From contig CAJXYP010000009.1 of NCBI GenBank assembly GCA_913063225.1, positions 35,061 to 99,060 of the forward strand: 64,000 nucleotides of DNA. Direction: 5' to 3'. The notes beneath the pieces were generated by a model that was not told the DNA's origin, ran no database searches, and was given only the letters and a program-made list of their open reading frames with translations. This document shows, one piece after another, positions 56,089 through 63,759 of the stretch. A program made the position numbers and the translations under genes. Source of the stretch: an uncultured Cellvibrionales bacterium. GTDB lineage: Bacteria; Pseudomonadota; Gammaproteobacteria; Pseudomonadales; GM7GCV1. Position 1 is the first letter of the stretch; the number at the start of each line of letters is the position of its first letter.

Positions 56089-57912
56089 CTATTCCACTGT
56101 TACCGACTTCGCCAAATTCCTCGGCTGATCCACATCCGTACCCTTAACCAGCGCGATGTGGTAAGCGAGTAACTGCAATGGAATGGAATAAACTATAGGC
56201 TCCAAAAGCTCAGGTACATGCGGCATCGGGATTACGTGAATCGTTTGATCACTACTAAATCCGGCATCAGAATCAGCAAATACATAAAGTTGCCCGCCTC
56301 TGGCTTTGACCTCCTCAAGGTTTGATTTCAGCTTTTCCAAAAGTTTGTTGGATGGAGCTACTGCGATAACCGGCATGTTTTCGTCTACAAGGGCCAGTGG
56401 TCCGTGTTTAAGCTCCCCTGATGGATAAGCTTCAGCATGAATATAGGAAATCTCTTTTAGCTTTAAAGCTGCTTCCATAGCAACTGGGTAGTGCACACCC
56501 CGACCTAAAAATAGTGCATGGTCCTTATCCGCAAATTTTAGGCTAGTCCGCTCAATAATTGGTTCGATACTAAGTACTTGCCGGCAAAGCTTATTTAGCT
56601 GTCCAAACAATTTAACCGGTTTAATTTTTTCGTCTGATATTCCTTTTGCCTGCATCATGGCGCAGGTCATTAGAAGGAAGGCAACCAGCTGTGTGGTAAA
56701 TGCTTTTGTCGAAGCGACTCCGATTTCTGGGCCTGCATTGGTGGAGATAAGTAGATCGGACTCTCGTACCAGGGAGCTACTTGTCACGTTACAAACCGCT
56801 AGGTAACTTAGATAGTTAAGTTCTTTGGCTTTGTACAGGGCTGCCAATGTATCTGCAGTTTCGCCGGATTGAGAAATGGTTACAAAGAGTGTTTTGTTGG
56901 GGATTACTACTCGGCGGTATCGATATTCACTGGCCACTTCTACGGTAACCGGGATATCCAGGTATTTTTCCAGCCAATAGCGCGCAACAATGCCCGCGTG
57001 ATAGCTGGTTCCGCAGGCAACAATGCATATGCCTTGAGCTTCCTTAAAGAGTTTTTGGGCTTCCAGTCCAAAGGCTTCAAGAAGCACTCCTTCGCGGCCA
57101 AGGCGACCTTCTAGGGTACGTTGCATGGCTGCTGGCTGCTCATGAATCTCTTTAAGCATATAGTGCCGATATGTGCCCTTGTCGGAATCTCCAGCATCTT
57201 CTTCAATATGGTGGGTATCTCGTTCGGTTTCGCCGTGATTATCGTTAAATAGTTGATATCCGTCCGCAGATACTACGCCGTAGTCGCCTTCTTCGAGGAA
57301 GATAAACCTATCGGTCACTGGCCTTAGGGCCATTTGATCAGAAGCGACGAAGTATTCACCCATGCCGACGCCAATTACTAACGGGCTGCCTTTGCGTGCG
57401 ATGTAGATTTCGTTTGATGCTTCTACGTTAATAACTGAAAGGGCATATGCGCCCTGCAGCTCGGCGATGGATGTTTTGAGTGCTTCTATCATCTCACCGG
57501 TTTTGCTCCAATGTGAATGGATCAGATGGACAATAACTTCGGAGTCGGTCTCGGAGAGAAAGGTATAACCCTGTTCTTTAAGACGCTCTCGTATTTCTAC
57601 ATAGTTTTCAATAATACCGTTGTGAACCAGCGCAATGGGTCCGGACAGGTGGGGGTGGGCATTGGCTTTAGTAGGTTTGCCATGAGTGGCCCAGCGGGTA
57701 TGGGCTATACCTAGGTTTCCCGTAGATTGGGCCGTGATTTTAGACTCAAGTTCCGCCACTTTGCCGATGGTTTTTGTGCAGGAAAGTTGATCATTGTTGA
57801 GCTTAAGCGCTATACCGGCGGAATCGTAACCACGGTATTCAAGTCGACGCAGTCCTTCGATTAATATTCCTTCCACTGGTCGCTGAGCGATGGCTCCGAC
57901 AATTCCGCACAT
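56089..57912 (-). CDS. glmS: Glutamine-fructose-6-phosphate aminotransferase
   Basis: Makes glucosamine-6-phosphate, entering amino-sugar synthesis. Glutaminase nucleophile Cys2 (MCGIVGAIAQ), HTRWATHGKPTKANAHP, and DSEVIVHLI. The isomerase part has two SIS domains (VACGTSYHAG, ISQSGETADTL, STKAFTTQ) and the ending DVDQPRNLAKSVTVE. 607 residues, complete. Two extra 5' stubs of the same gene exist at 41435 and 59242. It shares the surface-sugar precursor pathway with glmU. Confidence 0.96.
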   Translation of the reverse strand: MCGIVGAIAQRPVEGILIEGLRRLEYRGYDSAGIALKLNNDQLSCTKTIGKVAELESKITAQSTGNLGIAHTRWATHGKPTKANAHPHLSGPIALVHNGIIENYVEIRERLKEQGYTFLSETDSEVIVHLIHSHWSKTGEMIEALKTSIAELQGAYALSVINVEASNEIYIARKGSPLVIGVGMGEYFVASDQMALRPVTDRFIFLEEGDYGVVSADGYQLFNDNHGETERDTHHIEEDAGDSDKGTYRHYMLKEIHEQPAAMQRTLEGRLGREGVLLEAFGLEAQKLFKEAQGICIVACGTSYHAGIVARYWLEKYLDIPVTVEVASEYRYRRVVIPNKTLFVTISQSGETADTLAALYKAKELNYLSYLAVCNVTSSSLVRESDLLISTNAGPEIGVASTKAFTTQLVAFLLMTCAMMQAKGISDEKIKPVKLFGQLNKLCRQVLSIEPIIERTSLKFADKDHALFLGRGVHYPVAMEAALKLKEISYIHAEAYPSGELKHGPLALVDENMPVIAVAPSNKLLEKLKSNLEEVKARGGQLYVFADSDAGFSSDQTIHVIPMPHVPELLEPIVYSIPLQLLAYHIALVKGTDVDQPRNLAKSVTVE

Positions 57913-58056
57913 GTATTGATTTTCCTATTTGGTATGGACTTTAGTTGGTTGCGTATTTTGCCAGAAAATTTATGCTGAGTGTGTATCGCTTACTGGAATG
58001 CATTATTAAAGGAAATCTGAGCGATATGTACTGATACTTTTATTAGGATCCAAATA

Positions 58057-58080
58057 TTTTCGCTGCCACGGGGGCGGTCG
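58057..58080. repeat. Degenerate REP-like motif
   Basis: TTTTCGCTGCCACGGGGGCGG resembles the left tip of the element at 25993. It is a single degenerate copy within the 463-bp gap between glmS and the Doc module. Confidence 0.4.
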
Positions 58081-58195
58081 TCGCTTCCCGCTTGGCACGC
58101 ACTTTCCTGCACGTCCAAGTGCCCTCAACCCCAATAAATACCTCTCCGCTCAGCAAACTCAAACGAGGATAGAAAGGGATTTTAATGCAATATAA

Positions 58196-58309
58196 TTACA
58201 AACTGAGGCTTGAGCTACGTGACTCTTCTAAGTCGCGATAAGACCATTGGCGCCGATAATTTCCATTACCCTGTATAAAGCTGTGAATCATAAAGGCTAT
58301 TGTCGTCAT
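58196..58309 (-). CDS. Putative 37-residue small protein
   Basis: Starts ATG 58309 with AGGAGG five bases ahead, a strong and well-spaced ribosome site. Encodes MTTIAFMIHSFIQGNGNYRR and a further 17 residues ending SSSLSL. Not recognised. The Shine-Dalgarno is the only support, and the region is accessory DNA. Confidence 0.35.
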   Translation of the reverse strand: MTTIAFMIHSFIQGNGNYRRQWSYRDLEESRSSSLSL

Positions 58310-58349
58310 TGAAACCTCCTGCTATCTATTGCTAATTTGAAAATCAAGA

Positions 58350-58380
58350 TATATCATGAAAAATAAAGTTATATCATGAT
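58350..58380. promoter_or_regulatory. Operator-like repeats of the Doc module
   Basis: TATATCATGA (58350) and TTATATCATGAT (58369) are direct copies about 20 bp apart, two helical turns. The second overlaps the upstream ATG of the antitoxin. Likely binding site of the ribbon-helix-helix antitoxin. Confidence 0.5.
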
Positions 58381-58624
58381 GGCGTCAGTTATGTCAGTAG
58401 TAAGAGAAAAATTTGCAACTCAGGTCGACTCAACGCTTTTGGGGGCTGTGCGTAAGCTAGCCAAGTCAGAGGGGCGTCAGATTCAGGCAGTAGTTGAGGA
58501 TGCACTTCGGGAGCATCTGGAAGCAAAAACTGGTGAGAATGTTCGGGGCCGAGAACATGTTATGGCCGCGTATCTGAAGAGTACGGAACGGTTTTCCGGT
58601 TTGTATAAAAAGTTAGCGCAATGA
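58376..58624 (+). CDS. Ribbon-helix-helix antitoxin for Doc
   Basis: 82 residues: an N-terminal RHH-like segment (KFATQVDSTLLGAVRKLAK, EGRQIQAVVEDALREHL) and a C-terminal tail. Not the Phd fold usually paired with Doc. The start could be ATG 58391 because 58376 lies inside an operator-like repeat. It overlaps the toxin gene by 4 bases. Confidence 0.7.
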   Translation: MMASVMSVVREKFATQVDSTLLGAVRKLAKSEGRQIQAVVEDALREHLEAKTGENVRGREHVMAAYLKSTERFSGLYKKLAQ

Positions 58625-58998
58625 GATTTGACTACATTCGCGTTGATGACATTCTTGCTATTCATGCGGATCAGATAGCGCGGTATGGTGGTGGTGAAGG
58701 AGTTCGAGATCCAGGCCTCTTGGAGGCAGCGCTCTTTAGACCTCAGACCGGGTACTATCCGACCTTGATCGATGAGGCTGCTGCGTTATGGGAAAGTCTC
58801 TCGCAGAACCACCCCTTTATTGACGGAAATAAGAGAACGGCTTTTGCAGCGACCTATGTATTTTTGGCGATTAATGGGCTCGAGATTATTGCCACTGATA
58901 AGGATTCTAAAGCCTTTCTTATAGGTCTGTATGAGGTGGGCGGCGTGAACTTTGAAAACCTGCGCGGTTGGCTTACAGAGAATACTAAGTCAAATTAG
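58621..58998 (+). CDS. doc: Doc (death-on-curing) Fic-fold toxin
   Basis: 125 residues with the Fic/Doc active loop HPFIDGNKRT at 64-73 (consensus H-x-F-x-[DN]-x-N-K-R). Doc phosphorylates EF-Tu in P1; here activity is inferred. Begins IRVDDILAIHADQIARYGG, the usual Doc N-terminus. Partner antitoxin lies directly upstream with ATGA overlap. Confidence 0.9.
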   Translation: MRFDYIRVDDILAIHADQIARYGGGEGVRDPGLLEAALFRPQTGYYPTLIDEAAALWESLSQNHPFIDGNKRTAFAATYVFLAINGLEIIATDKDSKAFLIGLYEVGGVNFENLRGWLTENTKSN

Positions 58999-59013
58999 TT
59001 GTTGCTAATAAAA

Positions 59014-59204
59014 TTACCCTTGCGCTGATACCAGACTTTCAAAATAAGGCCGCATTACATTTTTTACCCGAGACAATTGTGAATCGCGTACCAACTCATC
59101 GGTGGTAAAACGCTTTTCGCCCCAGCCTTTCCTCAGTGCTTCCAGTGCGACATCAAACCCGATTTTACTGCGATATCTAAAGCAGTTTGCCATCGTCCTG
59201 CCAG
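59014..59204 (-). pseudogene. AbiEi antitoxin C-terminal remnant
   Basis: Open frame of about 63 codons: TMANCFRYRSKIGFDVALEA, then LRKGWGEKRFTTDELVRDSQ and VKNVMRPYFESL. This is the C-terminal end of the AbiEi (type IV) antitoxin family (usual pattern TVADCFKYRNKIGLDVALEAL...NVMRPYLE). The N-terminal HTH and body are missing and no AbiEii toxin is present, so it is a relic of a phage-defence module. Confidence 0.7.
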
Positions 59205-59241
59205 GCTAAAGGCTTTTATTTCGACTCCATCCACCCTGTGA

Positions 59242-59273
59242 CGCTGGGCGATCGCGCCGACAATTCCGCACAT
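59242..59273 (-). pseudogene. glmS 5' stub next to glmU
   Basis: Encodes only MCGIVGAIAQR before sequence unrelated to GlmS begins. The upstream 60 bases (59274-59335) are also similar to the real glmS leader (shared GGTATT.TGCCAGAAAA). Sitting directly behind glmU, this looks like the former glmUS junction; DNA now separates the intact glmS from it. Confidence 0.7.
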
Positions 59274-59364
59274 TTATTGGGGTTCCTGTCGGATGAGGAC
59301 TTTAAATCTGGCGGTATTCTGCCAGAAAAGCCCAATTCAGTAATTGTCGACTGCTTGTAAGCAG

Positions 59365-60717
59365 CTATTTCTTCTCTGGGCGTTTCCATCCAGAAACCTG
59401 GATTTGTTTATTTCTTGTAAGCGCCAGAGTCTCTTTTTCTAGATCTTTGGTAATGGTAGAGCCTGCACCAACGGTTGATCCATCAGCAAGCTCTACAGGC
59501 GCAACAAGCGCCGTATTGGATCCAACAAATACATTGTTACCAATTTTGGTTTTGTGTTTATTTACACCGTCATAATTACAAGTAATGGTGCCTGCACCGA
59601 TATTGGTATTTTCTCCAATGTCGGCGTCACCAGCATAGCTTAGATGGTTAATCTTGCTGCCTTTGCCTAACTTGGTCTTTTTGGTTTCTACAAAGTTGCC
59701 AACTTTGCTTCCGTCCGCCAGTTCTGATCCGTCACGCAGTCTGGCGTAAGGGCCGACAGTGACCTGTGCGCCTATATTGGCGCCCTCTATATGCGTAAAG
59801 GCCTTGATCGTTGAACCTTCGCCTATGCTTGCGTTGCGAATAACGCAGTTGGGTTCGATAACTACATTGTTGCCAAGCGTAACCACACCTTCAAAAACGG
59901 CATTAATATCGATTTCTACGCCGGTACCTACCGACAGCTCTCCGCGGATATCAATACGATTTGGGTCTGCTAGGCTGGTACCGTTACTCATCAGCTTATT
60001 TGCGAGACGAAGTTGAAAGGCGCGTTCTAGCTCCGCTAGCTGTATTCGATCATTTGCGCCCATAACTTCCTCGGAACTTCCTGGATTTGTGGTCTTTATG
60101 CTTATGCCTTCGGATACGGCCATAGCGATAATATCTGTTAGGTAGTATTCACCTTGGGCATTCTCATTTGAAAGTTGATTAACCCAGCGCACCAGATTTT
60201 CTGAACTTGTTGCCAGAATTCCGGTATTAACTTCGGTGATAGCCAGTTCTTCGGTAGAGGCATCTTTATGCTCAACGATCGAGGTTACCGCGCCTTGGCT
60301 GCCTCGAACAATACGGCCGTAGCCACTGGGGTCAACCAGATCGACCGTAAGCAGCCCTAAGCCATTTTCTGCGGCAGTTATTACCTTACACAGCGTCTCG
60401 CTTTGAATTAGGGGTACATCGCCGTAGAGCACTATAGTTGTGGAGCCTTCAGGAAGATTATTGCCCGCAATTTGCACTGCATGCCCGGTCCCCAGTTGTT
60501 CGCTTTGTTCGACAAATACACATTCAGGATAGGCAGATTGCACCTGCGCGCTTCCGAATCCAGCGACTACGATCGGAGCTAAGGTATCTAGGGATTTTGT
60601 TGCGTCTAATACATGGCCCAGCATAGGCTTGCCGGCGATTTTAAGTAGCACCTTAGGCAAATCGGATTTCATCCGAGTACCTTTGCCGGCGGCAAGAATT
60701 AGGGGTTGAATCGGCAT
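59365..60717 (-). CDS. glmU: Bifunctional GlcN-1-P acetyltransferase / UDP-GlcNAc pyrophosphorylase
   Basis: Two domains: pyrophosphorylase with LILAAGKGTRMKSDLPKVL at the start and a left-handed beta-helix acetyltransferase (hexapeptides such as IGENTNIGAGTITCNYDGV). About 450 residues from the preferred ATG 60717, which lies 4 bases past the galU stop; an ATG at 60744 inside galU is also in frame. Produces UDP-GlcNAc for peptidoglycan and the surface glycan. Confidence 0.95.
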   Translation of the reverse strand: MPIQPLILAAGKGTRMKSDLPKVLLKIAGKPMLGHVLDATKSLDTLAPIVVAGFGSAQVQSAYPECVFVEQSEQLGTGHAVQIAGNNLPEGSTTIVLYGDVPLIQSETLCKVITAAENGLGLLTVDLVDPSGYGRIVRGSQGAVTSIVEHKDASTEELAITEVNTGILATSSENLVRWVNQLSNENAQGEYYLTDIIAMAVSEGISIKTTNPGSSEEVMGANDRIQLAELERAFQLRLANKLMSNGTSLADPNRIDIRGELSVGTGVEIDINAVFEGVVTLGNNVVIEPNCVIRNASIGEGSTIKAFTHIEGANIGAQVTVGPYARLRDGSELADGSKVGNFVETKKTKLGKGSKINHLSYAGDADIGENTNIGAGTITCNYDGVNKHKTKIGNNVFVGSNTALVAPVELADGSTVGAGSTITKDLEKETLALTRNKQIQVSGWKRPEKK

Positions 60718-60721
60718 CGAA

Positions 60722-61630
60722 TTAGTCAATTTTGGCCAATCCATTGAGAAAGGTCTGCAGGCCTTCTTTTAGTTCGGGGTGCTCTAAGGCCATAGCTATA
60801 TTAGCTTTTAGATATCCCAGTTTATTGCCGCAATCGTGGGTGGCTGACGCCATACGGTAAGCATCAAGAGCATCGCTTTTTAGTAGTTCATCCAGTGCGT
60901 CTGTAAGCTGGATTTCTCCGCCAGAGCCGGGCTTAGTATCTTTTAATATCTGCATAACCTTAGCAGGCAATACATAGCGGCCGACAACGGCCAAGTTAGA
61001 AGGAGCTTCTTCAGTTTTGGGTTTTTCCACCATGGCAGAAAGTGGGGATGTCATTCCAATATTAAGAGCAGCGCCTCCCATATCTGCAATACCATATTGA
61101 TGAATATCTTTATCGGGTACGGCTTCCACCATAATTTGGCCGTGACCGGTTTCATCCCAGCGGTTAACCATATTGGTAAAGTCGTTCTGAGTGCCTGGGT
61201 TTGTAGCGGGCATTACCAGTACATCCGGTAGCATTACAGCAAAGGGATCATCGCCAATAACTCTGCGGGCGCAGAGAATGGCGTGGCCTAGGCCAAGAGC
61301 CTCTGGCTGGCGAATTGAGACCACTTGAACATGGGGCGGAATAATATTCTTGATGCTGGTAAGAACAATATCTTTGCCTTTACGTTCCAGCTGGGTCTCT
61401 AATTCAAAATGGGCATCAAAATGGTTTTCGATGGCTTCTTTGCCAGAGCGGGTTACCAAGATTATTTCGTTAATCCCTGCGGCGATGGCTTCTTCAACCA
61501 CGTGCTGAATTACGGGTTTGTCCGTAACTGGCAGTAATTCTTTTGGAATCGCCTTGGTTGCCGGCAGCATCCGCGTTCCCAGTCCAGCGACGGGGATAAT
61601 GGCTTTTTTAACGGGTTGGATATGCGGCAT
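60722..61630 (-). CDS. galU: UTP-glucose-1-phosphate uridylyltransferase
   Basis: 302 residues: nucleotide loop IPVAGLGTRMLPATKAIPKE and LLPVTDKPVIQHVVEEA, the metal region MLPDVLVMPA, and GGEIQLTDALDELL. Makes UDP-glucose for surface glycans. Co-oriented with glmU and just upstream of it, so co-transcribed. Confidence 0.95.
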   Translation of the reverse strand: MPHIQPVKKAIIPVAGLGTRMLPATKAIPKELLPVTDKPVIQHVVEEAIAAGINEIILVTRSGKEAIENHFDAHFELETQLERKGKDIVLTSIKNIIPPHVQVVSIRQPEALGLGHAILCARRVIGDDPFAVMLPDVLVMPATNPGTQNDFTNMVNRWDETGHGQIMVEAVPDKDIHQYGIADMGGAALNIGMTSPLSAMVEKPKTEEAPSNLAVVGRYVLPAKVMQILKDTKPGSGGEIQLTDALDELLKSDALDAYRMASATHDCGNKLGYLKANIAMALEHPELKEGLQTFLNGLAKID

Positions 61631-61732
61631 AAAATGTCCTGAGTGGGCGGTTCTTAGTTGAATTTGAAGGTCGAAACCAAAATCTGAATTCGAATTTTAT
61701 CCCATTCTTAGGCTTTGATGGGTTTGGATTAA

Positions 61733-62134
61733 TCACTTAAGCTTCATGGCAGACAAGAGTCCGAGGTGTTTTACAAAAGGATCGAAATCCTTATCTGAGT
61801 AGAGCAGGGGTAAATGTTCGTGGATGCAGTAGGGTGCGATAATGGTACCTGCAGTTTTTCGGATAGTGATGCCTTGTTTTCTAAGTGCTCTAAAATTTTC
61901 AGCGCATTCGACTGCGCGTGTAGCATTAAGCATTGGATGAATATCTAGGTTTTGAAGTAGCCTCTTAGCCGAATCAAATTGAGAATCGTGACGAAACCCC
62001 TGTAGTACCTCTGTGAGTATTAAATCGCCAATGGCTATCGGGTTAATTCCAAGAGTCTTATCTAGTTTTTCCGTTTGTGCAGTGTCGATGCCACTGAAAT
62101 AGTCAATCCATACACTGGAATCAACAAGGATCAC
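61733..62134 (-). CDS. vapC: VapC PIN-domain toxin with a missing catalytic Asp
   Basis: 133-residue PIN RNase-like protein: Asp5 in MILVDSSVWIDYF, Glu42 in LILTEVLQGF, and Asp114/Asp116 in YSDKDFDPF. The usual third acidic residue in the motif R-K-T-x-D-x-x-I-A is Gly96 here (IRKTAGTIIAPYC), a GGT codon one base from GAT. Activity is therefore doubtful. Overlaps vapB by 4 bases. Confidence 0.85.
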   Translation of the reverse strand: MILVDSSVWIDYFSGIDTAQTEKLDKTLGINPIAIGDLILTEVLQGFRHDSQFDSAKRLLQNLDIHPMLNATRAVECAENFRALRKQGITIRKTAGTIIAPYCIHEHLPLLYSDKDFDPFVKHLGLLSAMKLK

Positions 62135-62324
62135 GAAGCAGTACGCATCTCATCGAGATCACCTTCCCAGCTTAGCTTACTTCTGAAATCCCTTATTTCA
62201 GAGTGCTTTCTCAATCGCACTAAGGTTTTTAGCCCTAGTTCTACTGCGTCTTTTTTGTCTTTAGTCCTGAGGCTTTCATGGCTCTCTCCATCAGCAAATC
62301 GTCGATTTCTATATTGGTTCTCAT
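62131..62324 (-). CDS. vapB: VapB antitoxin, frame broken at a slippery site
   Basis: From ATG 62324 (SD AAGGAGG, 6-base gap) the protein reads MRTNIEIDDLLMERAMKASG-LKTKK, then TQ and stop (62241-62243). The expected continuation (DAVELGLKTLVRLRKHSEIRDF) is one base back. The switch falls at A_AAA_AAG (62250-62256), a canonical -1 slippery heptamer with AGGA just upstream. A -1 shift gives a family-length 65-residue VapB. Alternatives are simple mutation (A7 to A6) or a sequencing error. Confidence 0.75.
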
Positions 62325-62350
62325 ACCGAACCCTCCTTAACATCTCCAAA

Positions 62351-62378
62351 TGTGTATAAAATATGCCGTATATACACA
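62351..62378. promoter_or_regulatory. VapBC operator inverted repeat
   Basis: TGTGTATA and TATACACA perfect inverted arms separated by 12 bp, 27 bases upstream of the vapB start. VapBC complexes bind such inverted repeats to autoregulate. Confidence 0.6.
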
Positions 62379-62406
62379 TAGGAGGCAATCTTTGTCCCTT
62401 AAAGCC

Positions 62407-63759
62407 CTAAACCAGTAAGCCTTTTAGCTCTTCTATTTTTTGCTCTAACAAGGTCTGATCACCTCGCGTTTCGACATTTAGACGTACCAAGGGTTCGGTA
62501 TTGGACGATCGCAGGTTGAAGCGCCAATTATCGAAGGCATAGCTTATGCCATCGGTGGTATCCAAATGGCCACCCTGTGGCGCGTAAAAGTCATTCACTC
62601 GCTGAATCGTTATTTTTGCTTCTGAGATGGTGAAGTTGATCTCGCCGCTGCAGGGATAGGCTGCAATGCGCTCGTCAACTAGGTCTTTTAAGCTGTTGCC
62701 GCTCACGCACATAAGTTCGGTAATAAGTAGCCAGGGAATCATTCCCGAGTCACAGTAGGCGAAATCCCGAAAGTAGTGGTGCGCGCTCATCTCGCCACCA
62801 TAGACTGCATCTTGTTCGCGCATTACTTCTTTTATAAAAGCGTGGCCGCATTTTGATAATATAGGCTGGCCGCCAGCTTGCTTGGTTTGTTCAATGGTAT
62901 TCCAAGTCAATCTTGGGTCGTGAACAATTCCTGCGCCGGGATCCTTGGCTAGCATCATCTCTGCTAGCAGCCCAACAAGGTAATAACCTTCAATAAATCG
63001 ACCTTCAGCATCAAAAAAGAAACATCTGTCAAAATCACCATCCCAGGCTATGCCTAAATCGGCGCCAGTTTCTTTAACTACCTTTGCGGTAGCTTCTTGG
63101 TTTTCAATTAATAAGGGATTGGGAACGCCATTTGGAAAGTCGCCGTTGGGTTCAGAATTAAGATGTATAAACTCAAAAGGTAAATGTTTTTCAAGCTGTT
63201 CCAGAATAATTCCTGCGCCGCCGTTGCCAGGATTAACGACTACTTTAAGTGGTTTAAGGTCGTCTATATTTATATAACCAAGCAGGTGTTGAATATAGGC
63301 GGACTTATCATTTTTAATATCGATTGACCCGGCTTTTGATCCGAGCCCATCCGAAGCGGTGGAGTATTCGTTTGTTTCCACCAATGCTTTTATATCTAAC
63401 AGGCCAGTATCTTGGCTAATAGGTCTAGATTCTTGTCTGACCAGCTTCATGCCGTTGTGGCCTTTGGGATTGTGGCTAGCGGTTACCATGACTCCGCCAT
63501 CTAACGGGCCATTAAATGTAGCAAAATAGACTTCTTCGGTGCCACATAGACCTATGTTCTCAACGATAGCGCCACCATCCGCCAGGCCGTGCATTAGGGC
63601 GTCTGAAATCACGGGGCTTTCTGTACGGATGTCAAAGCCAACGACTACACGTTTTGGGGCGTAGAGGTCGCAGTAGGCTCGGCCTACTTTGTATGCAATA
63701 TGCGCATCGAGATCTTCGGGGACTTTGCCGCGAAGGTCGTAAGCTTTAAAAAGACTCAT
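62407..63759 (-). CDS. manB: Phosphomannomutase/phosphoglucomutase (CpsG/AlgC-like)
   Basis: 450 residues of the alpha-D-phosphohexomutase family: FKAYDLRGKVPEDL, the phosphoserine loop MVTASHNPKGHNG, the metal loop WDGDFDRCF, GGEMSAHHYFRDF, and the phosphate-binding RSSNTEPLVRLN. Interconverts mannose- or glucose-6-P and 1-P, so it can feed GalU and GDP-mannose routes. CpsG and AlgC are both possible names. Confidence 0.92.
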   Translation of the reverse strand: MSLFKAYDLRGKVPEDLDAHIAYKVGRAYCDLYAPKRVVVGFDIRTESPVISDALMHGLADGGAIVENIGLCGTEEVYFATFNGPLDGGVMVTASHNPKGHNGMKLVRQESRPISQDTGLLDIKALVETNEYSTASDGLGSKAGSIDIKNDKSAYIQHLLGYINIDDLKPLKVVVNPGNGGAGIILEQLEKHLPFEFIHLNSEPNGDFPNGVPNPLLIENQEATAKVVKETGADLGIAWDGDFDRCFFFDAEGRFIEGYYLVGLLAEMMLAKDPGAGIVHDPRLTWNTIEQTKQAGGQPILSKCGHAFIKEVMREQDAVYGGEMSAHHYFRDFAYCDSGMIPWLLITELMCVSGNSLKDLVDERIAAYPCSGEINFTISEAKITIQRVNDFYAPQGGHLDTTDGISYAFDNWRFNLRSSNTEPLVRLNVETRGDQTLLEQKIEELKGLLV

